DNA from: Lacrimispora sp. BS-2
GTDB taxonomy: Bacteria > Bacillota > Clostridia > Lachnospirales > Lachnospiraceae
Assembly: GCF_040207125.1 (NCBI RefSeq)
Contig: NZ_CP157940.1
Span: 434,001-498,000, forward strand
Direction: 5' to 3'
DNA length: 64,000 nucleotides
The translations under genes were made by a program, and so were the position numbers. Below the pieces are notes generated by a model. That model did not search any database and had not been told where the DNA came from. It saw nothing but the letters and a program-made list of their open reading frames with translations. Below, in pieces: positions 59,087 to 64,000 of the stretch. Numbering within the stretch: the first letter of the stretch is position 1; the number at the start of each line of letters is the position of its first letter.

Positions 59087-59539
59087 ATGGACGGAACAGC
59101 AAAAGTATATCCGGTTAATAACAATAAGTTTAAAGTCGGCTTGAACGGTCTTAAGGCCACTATGGCCACGATTGCCAATTTAACGAACTTTGCCCCCAGT
59201 ATTGAGGGTGGCGTAGAGGAATGGAATGCCATGGAACATGAAGGTTGGGGAGACGCCATGATGACCAGTAAGAAGCTGTCTTTCTCCTTTCAGGGAAAGC
59301 GCACCTATGGTGATCCAGGAAATGATTACGTTGCAGGTCTTGCATGGAAATCCGGAAACGATGTAGTGGCTCCCTTTGAATGGGAAATGCCTTCCGGTGC
59401 TAAAGTATCGTTTGATGCAATCATCAATGTGACCACGCCTGCAGGCGGTGACAGCACGGCCGTAGATGCCTTGGAGTTTGAAGTAAAGTGTAAAGGAAAG
59501 CCAACCTTTACAGATGCAGGAACCGGTTCAGGAGAATAA
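59087..59539 (+). CDS. Major tail tube protein
   Basis: A 150-residue beta-rich tail tube subunit: MDGTAKVYPVNNNKFKVGLNG..., VEEWNAMEHEGWGDAMMTSKKLSFSFQGKRTYGD, ending in FEVKCKGKPTFTDAGTGSGE. An in-frame GTG three codons earlier is possible; the ATG follows AGGTGACAGTT. Confidence 0.87.
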   Translation: MDGTAKVYPVNNNKFKVGLNGLKATMATIANLTNFAPSIEGGVEEWNAMEHEGWGDAMMTSKKLSFSFQGKRTYGDPGNDYVAGLAWKSGNDVVAPFEWEMPSGAKVSFDAIINVTTPAGGDSTAVDALEFEVKCKGKPTFTDAGTGSGE

Positions 59540-59553
59540 GGAGGATATGACAG

Positions 59554-59850
59554 ATGGCAAAAGTAATTGATATCACCGAGAAGCTGACTTTTGAGGGGAA
59601 TCCCTCACTGATGATTAAGGGGAAAAAATTGGAAGTAAATGCCGATGCTCCCACTATGTTAAAGGTTATGGGAATGATGAGCGCAGAGGATCCCGGTGTA
59701 AATGAGATCCTGAAAACTTACGATATGATGTTTCCGGAAAAATCTAAAAAAGAGATTGAGAAGCTGGGACTTGGCTTTAATGACCTGATCGTGGTGGTGC
59801 AAGAAGCTGTTGGCCTGATTGTAGGAGATGTAAACGGCCAGGGAGAGTAG
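59554..59850 (+). CDS. Tail assembly chaperone, upstream frame (gpG-like)
   Basis: A 98-residue helical protein that coats the tape measure during tail assembly: LTFEGNPSLMIKGKKLEVNADAPTMLKVMGMMS..., EKSKKEIEKLGLGFNDLIVVVQEAVGLIVGD. The downstream frame (59855-60181) continues as its C-terminal extension by programmed frameshift (see finding). Confidence 0.85.
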   Translation: MAKVIDITEKLTFEGNPSLMIKGKKLEVNADAPTMLKVMGMMSAEDPGVNEILKTYDMMFPEKSKKEIEKLGLGFNDLIVVVQEAVGLIVGDVNGQGE

Positions 59851-59854
59851 TGAC

Positions 59855-60181
59855 CCGTACTACGATTTATTTGAGGACTGGGATTTAATTGTTTCCAGTT
59901 TCCTTTCGCAGTACGGGTTGAGAATACGGACCAAAGAATTTGAATCGGTGGTTTGGGACGAGTTTAAGAGCCTGCTTTCCGGAATTGACCCAGAAACCCC
60001 TCTGGGCCGGATTGTAGCAATCCGATCGGAGACAGATAAGAATGTTATCAAGAATTTTAATAGCGATCAAAGGCGCATTTATAATGAATGGCGCAATCGG
60101 AAAGCAGAATCCATGGCTCCGGCAACCTATGAGCAGGAGATGGCAGCCTTGGAGCAGACGTTCGCGCAGCTGTGCAGATAG
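59855..60181 (+). CDS. Tail assembly chaperone, frameshifted extension (gpT-like)
   Basis: Coding sequence without a plausible start codon, reading DPYYDLFEDWDLIVSSFLSQYGLRIRTKEFESVVWDEF... and ending in EQEMAALEQTFAQLCR. This is the typical second half of gpG-T proteins. It lies in the +1 (equivalently -2) frame relative to the upstream gene. The overlap window is only about 17 bases, ACGGCCAGGGAGAGTAG. Confidence 0.82.
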   Translation, partial: PYYDLFEDWDLIVSSFLSQYGLRIRTKEFESVVWDEFKSLLSGIDPETPLGRIVAIRSETDKNVIKNFNSDQRRIYNEWRNRKAESMAPATYEQEMAALEQTFAQLCR

Positions 60182-60228
60182 GAGGGAGATTAATATTGAA
60201 AAAGAAAAGATAAAGGTAGGTGGTATAG

Positions 60229-63200
60229 GTGGCCGATAGTGTAGGCCAAATCGGGCTTGACCTGGTTGTTAATCAAAATAGTTTTAATAGGCAGATGGCG
60301 GGCATTCAGGGCTTGGCAGCAAAAGCAGGAAAGGCTTTGGCTGCCGCCTTCGCTGTTAAGAAGATCATCGATTTTGGAAGAAGTGCTATAGAACTGGGAT
60401 CGCAGCTGGCTGAGGTGGATAACGTCATTCAACAGGCCGTGCCCAGCATGGAGAAGCAGATCGATTCGTTTGCCAAAACTGCGATTCAGCAATTTGGTAT
60501 GTCTGAAACAGCAGCCAAACGTTATACCGGTGTTTTTGCTTCTATGGCCCGTGGCTTTGGATTTACTGAAAAATCGGCGGCCTCCATGGGAACCTCCCTT
60601 ACCGGTCTTGCGGCTGATGTGGCATCTTTTTACGATACAAGCCAGTCAGAAGCATTTACAAAGCTGAAAAGCATTTTTACGGGTGAAACAGAAAGTCTAA
60701 AGGATTTGGGCGTTGTCATGACGCAAAGTGCCTTAGACGCTTACGCTCTGGCAAACGGATACGGAAAAACAACAAAGTCCATGTCTGAGGCTGAGAAGGT
60801 GGCCTTACGATATGCTTTTGTACAGGAAAAGCTTAGATTTGCCCAAGGAGATTTTGCCAGAACTTCTGGAAGCTGGGCGAACCAAGTCCGTATTTTAAGT
60901 GAGCAGTTTAATGCCTTAAAGGCTACCATTGGTCAAGGGCTTATCAATGTTCTAACCCCGGTAATCCAGGTCATTAATACTATCATCGGGAAGCTGATGA
61001 GCCTCGCCAATGCGTTCAAGGCGTTTACCGAACTGGTTACAGGAAAGAAAGGATCCGGTGGGGGCGTATCAGCTGCAGCGGCCTCCGGCATGGAGGATAT
61101 TACCGATGCGGCAGATAATGCTTCCGGTGCTATCGGGGGAACCGGCGGGGCTGCCAAGAAAGCGGCCAAGGATATCAAGGGAATGTCTTCTGGAATCGAT
61201 GAACTTAATATCATCAATCCGGATGCTGGAAGTAACGGCGGTGGATCAGGCAGCGGATCTGGTGGATATGCTGCAGATGAATTTGACATGGGTTCCCTTG
61301 ATACTTCTGGCGTTGAGGAAGTCAACAATAAATATCAGGGCCTGATCGACCGGGTGAAAGAATTAGCTGAATTATTTAAGACCGGTTACAGTATTGGCTT
61401 TGGGGATACTTCTGTGCTGGATAGTGTAAAGCAATCCATACAAGGCATTGGAGAGAGCTTGAAGGGTATTTTCACCGATCCAGCAGTCTTGGCTTCTGCG
61501 GAAGAATTCGGAAACAGGATTGCGGTAAACCTGGGGAAGGTTGCAGGAAGCGTTGCATCTATTGGTGCTACGATAGCGGATAATCTGCTGGGTGGGATTG
61601 ACAAATTCCTGAAACAAAACAGTAATCGCATTAAAGAATATCTGATATCCATGTTTGATATCGGTGGAAGCATTGCTGATATTGTAGGGAATTTTAGCGT
61701 AGCACTTGCTACAATTTTTTCATCTCTTCGAAGCGACAGTGCAAAGCAAATTAGTGCTGATCTGCAGGGTGTTTTTGCAGAAGCTTTTATGGGCGTTACG
61801 GAGTTGGTCGGCAAACAGGCCAGGGATTTGCTTGATACGATTACAGCCCCCCTCATTCAAAACAGGGATATAATTAAGAAGACACTGGAAGATACATTTT
61901 CTGCTGTGGAGCCTATCTTCTCTGAAATAAAATCTATTGTAGAAGAAGTCTTTACGAAAATAAGCCAAACTTATGACACTCATGTAAAGCCTATGTTGGA
62001 TTCTTTTAAGCAAGGTTTTACTGAGATTGCTACAAAGTTTTTGGAGCTTTATAATGCCTATTTCCTTCCAGTGCTAACCTATTTATCTGAGAAGTTCCTA
62101 GATTTTAGGGAACAGTATTTGTCTCCCCTGATTGATAAATTCATGGAGTTTTCGGGAAAAACGGCTGATGCCATAACTGTGTTGTGGGAAAATGTTTTAA
62201 AGCCCTTTGTTCTTTGGTTTATGGAAGCGGCGGCTCCGATCATAGCGGAATTTATTAAAAATGCTATAGATAGATTTTTCCAGTTCTTTGTAAGTGTAAG
62301 TAGTGTTGTTGATGATATCCTAACGGCTTTAGGTGGACTTATGGACTTCATCATCGGCGCCTTCACTGGTGACTGGGAGCGGGCTTGGGACGGGATAAAG
62401 GCTTTCTTTGGCGGTGTTTGGAAAGCCATGAAAGACATCGTAACTGTTGCCTTAGAGTACATAGCTTTAAAAGTAAACCTTGTGCTTGATGCTATAAAAG
62501 GTATTTGGGAGTTGATCTGGAGTGGCATTAAAACTTTTGTATCAAATATCTGGGATTCGATTAAAAGTAAAGCCTCCGAAGTTTTCGAAGCGATCAGAGA
62601 TAAACTGTCTGAAATCTGGGACAGCGTAAAATCTACGATTGAAGAAAAATGGATTGCCATAAAAGACTGGTTTGGAGAAATCTGGCAGAAAATCAAGGAT
62701 GTATTCAAGCTGGATGAAATGCTTGAAGTTGGAAAGAACGTAATGAATAGTTTCTGGAACGGTATGAAAGGAGTATGGGCGGATATCACCGGCTGGTTAG
62801 GGGAGATTGCTGATATCGTAGGGAAAGCTTTTAGTACGGTTATTGATGGAGCAAAGAGTCTAGGTAAAAAGGCTAAAGACGATGTAGAAGAAAAAGAAGA
62901 TAAAAAAGATAAAAAAGGATCTTCCGGTCCAGGGAGCAGTAAGGGGTATGTAAATAGTGGCCCTGGAGTAAAAGGTCATGCAACCGGAGGGTTCCCGAAA
63001 TCCGGTAGCTTGTTCGTAGCAAATGAAAACGGCAATCCCGAGATGGTGGGGAATTGGGGAGGTAAGGCTGCAGTTGCCAACAACATGCAGATTACGGAAG
63101 GTATTACCCGTGCAGTGCAGTACGGCATGAGATCCGCCATTGCTCCGCTGTCCTCCAGCATGAGTGCCATTGTCAGCAATGCAACTCCGCAGCTATCTCT

Positions 63201-63444
63201 AGTCGGCACTACTGGGCGTAATGTAAATACAGCAGATCAGGTCCAGGCAATGGCTGGCCGGGCTATGATCATGTCAACCGAAAACATGCCGGATCACTAT
63301 CTTTCCCTTATGGTGGATCTGCTTCGAAAGATCATCGAACTGATTGAAGCAATGGATTTGACAGTAAATATTGATATTCGTGAGATCAAAAAGAAATTGG
63401 CCGATCTGGATAAGCGGAGTGGCTATACACTAAAAACAACCTAA
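60229..63444 (+). CDS. Tail tape measure protein
   Basis: 1071 residues, by far the largest late gene, setting tail length. GTG start after AGGTAGGTGG. The N-terminus ([32 protein letters not shown]) is the usual TMP start. Long helical stretches follow, then a Gly/Ser-rich segment ([21 protein letters not shown], about 345-365). Tandem Trp-rich amphipathic repeats (WDSIKSK, WDSVKST, WIAIKDW, WQKIKDV) lie at about 770-830 and a C-terminal helical domain ends the protein. Confidence 0.94.
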   Translation: MADSVGQIGLDLVVNQNSFNRQMAGIQGLAAKAGKALAAAFAVKKIIDFGRSAIELGSQLAEVDNVIQQAVPSMEKQIDSFAKTAIQQFGMSETAAKRYTGVFASMARGFGFTEKSAASMGTSLTGLAADVASFYDTSQSEAFTKLKSIFTGETESLKDLGVVMTQSALDAYALANGYGKTTKSMSEAEKVALRYAFVQEKLRFAQGDFARTSGSWANQVRILSEQFNALKATIGQGLINVLTPVIQVINTIIGKLMSLANAFKAFTELVTGKKGSGGGVSAAAASGMEDITDAADNASGAIGGTGGAAKKAAKDIKGMSSGIDELNIINPDAGSNGGGSGSGSGGYAADEFDMGSLDTSGVEEVNNKYQGLIDRVKELAELFKTGYSIGFGDTSVLDSVKQSIQGIGESLKGIFTDPAVLASAEEFGNRIAVNLGKVAGSVASIGATIADNLLGGIDKFLKQNSNRIKEYLISMFDIGGSIADIVGNFSVALATIFSSLRSDSAKQISADLQGVFAEAFMGVTELVGKQARDLLDTITAPLIQNRDIIKKTLEDTFSAVEPIFSEIKSIVEEVFTKISQTYDTHVKPMLDSFKQGFTEIATKFLELYNAYFLPVLTYLSEKFLDFREQYLSPLIDKFMEFSGKTADAITVLWENVLKPFVLWFMEAAAPIIAEFIKNAIDRFFQFFVSVSSVVDDILTALGGLMDFIIGAFTGDWERAWDGIKAFFGGVWKAMKDIVTVALEYIALKVNLVLDAIKGIWELIWSGIKTFVSNIWDSIKSKASEVFEAIRDKLSEIWDSVKSTIEEKWIAIKDWFGEIWQKIKDVFKLDEMLEVGKNVMNSFWNGMKGVWADITGWLGEIADIVGKAFSTVIDGAKSLGKKAKDDVEEKEDKKDKKGSSGPGSSKGYVNSGPGVKGHATGGFPKSGSLFVANENGNPEMVGNWGGKAAVANNMQITEGITRAVQYGMRSAIAPLSSSMSAIVSNATPQLSLVGTTGRNVNTADQVQAMAGRAMIMSTENMPDHYLSLMVDLLRKIIELIEAMDLTVNIDIREIKKKLADLDKRSGYTLKTT

Positions 63445-63457
63445 GGAGGCGGTAAAT

Positions 63458-63835
63458 ATGGCAGTAATAACGATCAATGGCCGGGAGTTTCCGTCTCCCG
63501 ACATTGGGGGAAACCTAGTGGTTGCAACAAATGTGAGTGACGGAAAAAATGCCAAGGGGGAATTTATAGGCCAGAGAGTGGGAAGAGATCAACATAAGTT
63601 TGAAAATTTACAATGGAAGTTTCTGGACGCTGCCACCTGGGCGGCCATGCTGCAGGAGTTTGATAAGTTTGTGGTCACGGCAAGGATTCCGGATATGGTA
63701 CATAATCGCATGATGACAATCCGCATGTATCCAGGAAACCGAACGGCTATACCCGTTGAGTTTGATAAGGACGGACTTCCCACTATGTATCAAGATTGTA
63801 AAGTAAATGTCATCGATTGCGGGGTGATTGAGTAG
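63458..63835 (+). CDS. Tail protein following the tape measure (distal-tail region)
   Basis: 125 residues, beta-rich: MAVITINGREFPSPDIGGNLVVATNVSDGKNAKGEFIGQRVGRDQHKFENLQWKFLDAATW.... Location right after the tape measure and AAGGAGG site support a tail-tip component. Family not certain. Confidence 0.75.
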   Translation: MAVITINGREFPSPDIGGNLVVATNVSDGKNAKGEFIGQRVGRDQHKFENLQWKFLDAATWAAMLQEFDKFVVTARIPDMVHNRMMTIRMYPGNRTAIPVEFDKDGLPTMYQDCKVNVIDCGVIE

Positions 63836-64000
63836 TGCAGCCAGCAAGTCAGCAATACAAAGACCTGATGCGCCGTGAGTTCAGGGATCCTCTATCACAT
63901 ATCCGTGTAACCATCGGACTTATCAACCAGCAGGCCCAGGCCAGCGCTTATGTTCCGGATAAAGAAAAATATACCTATTATTCCAGCTTTAAAATGCCCC
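63835..64000 (+). CDS. Tail-associated protein (partial, continues past the window)
   Basis: A GTG start overlaps the previous stop (TAGTG). The first 55 codons read VQPASQQYKDLMRREFRDPLSHIRVTIGLINQQAQASAY.... This opening is usual for tail/baseplate proteins in this position. Truncated by the window edge. Confidence 0.7.
   Translation, partial: MQPASQQYKDLMRREFRDPLSHIRVTIGLINQQAQASAYVPDKEKYTYYSSFKMP

Larger units (their letters stand above)
29206..64000. mobile_element. Siphovirus-type prophage, right end beyond the window
   Basis: Continuous phage gene order: integrase, lysogeny switch, replication, late regulator, terminase, portal, capsid, connectors, tail tube, tape measure. It starts right after the GGGtGRT terminator. 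Lysis genes, most of the distal tail and attR are not present within 64 kb. All core genes seen are intact, so it could be a functional prophage. Confidence 0.93.

Noticed and set aside
62079..62789. 236-residue minus-strand frame within the tape measure gene
   Set aside because: Ser/Ile-rich antisense shadow of the helical repeats.

Overview
The window comes from a low-to-mid GC Firmicute, most likely a Lachnospiraceae clostridium of the Lacrimispora/Clostridium sphenoides type. This is inferred from the GGGtGRT protein with its Fe-S scaffold-like partner, nfnAB, the DtxR-type boxes, strong Shine-Dalgarno sites and codon use; no rRNA or species marker is present. Positions 1-29140 are chromosome. 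Positions 29206-64000 are one prophage that runs off the right edge.

Chromosome. 1-3045 is a minus-strand metal-uptake operon: a 34-residue membrane peptide, a DtxR/MntR-type regulator, then lipoprotein, ATPase and permease. It is read from one promoter carrying a DtxR-type palindrome. A second DtxR-like regulator follows at 3191. 4034-5404 is a DD-type cation/proton antiporter behind a fluoride riboswitch with a classic terminator platform. A damaged MgtC gene, a membrane methyltransferase and an EamA exporter follow. 8328-19173 is DNA-repair rich: recQ, a REC-GGDEF diguanylate cyclase followed by a duplicated scrap of the recQ 3' end, a WYL-like/SF1 helicase/nuclease fusion, and sbcDC. 19266-20379 holds a second fluoride riboswitch in front of a CLC-type (probably CLC-F fluoride exporter) gene broken by three internal deletions. 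Next come an unassigned gene with folA, the electron-bifurcating transhydrogenase nfnAB, a MATE pump, a coiled-coil NlpC/P60 hydrolase and the GGGtGRT pair.

Prophage (siphovirus type). A tyrosine integrase lies at the left end. Then come a possible small RNA, a secreted wall-binding protein, ImmA-like protease, CI repressor, divergent operators of the form GTTCAA-N5-TTGAAC, Cro-like protein and antirepressor. The early/replication genes are Gp157, a Sak4-like ATPase, an SSB-like DUF669 protein, a CHC2 primase, a DUF927 helicase, an iteron cluster that is probably the replication origin, a Holliday-junction resolvase and an SF2 helicase. A PAPS-reductase-like protein sits with a Dam-type methylase. 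An AT-rich gene with its own promoter and terminator follows, then an ArpU-type late regulator.

Between that regulator and the terminase is an accessory stretch. It holds a LexA-box promoter driving three small Cys-rich surface-type proteins, a tRNA-like element, a 25-residue hydrophobic peptide and a second secreted wall-binding protein. The late operon runs terS, terL, portal, minor capsid protein, scaffold, major capsid, connectors, tail tube, frameshifted tail chaperone, tape measure and distal tail. The minor capsid protein carries an extra C-terminal HExxH metallopeptidase-like domain and is followed by a tiny acidic gene and a terminator. This looks like a capsid-borne toxin/immunity pair and is the most interesting candidate system in the window.
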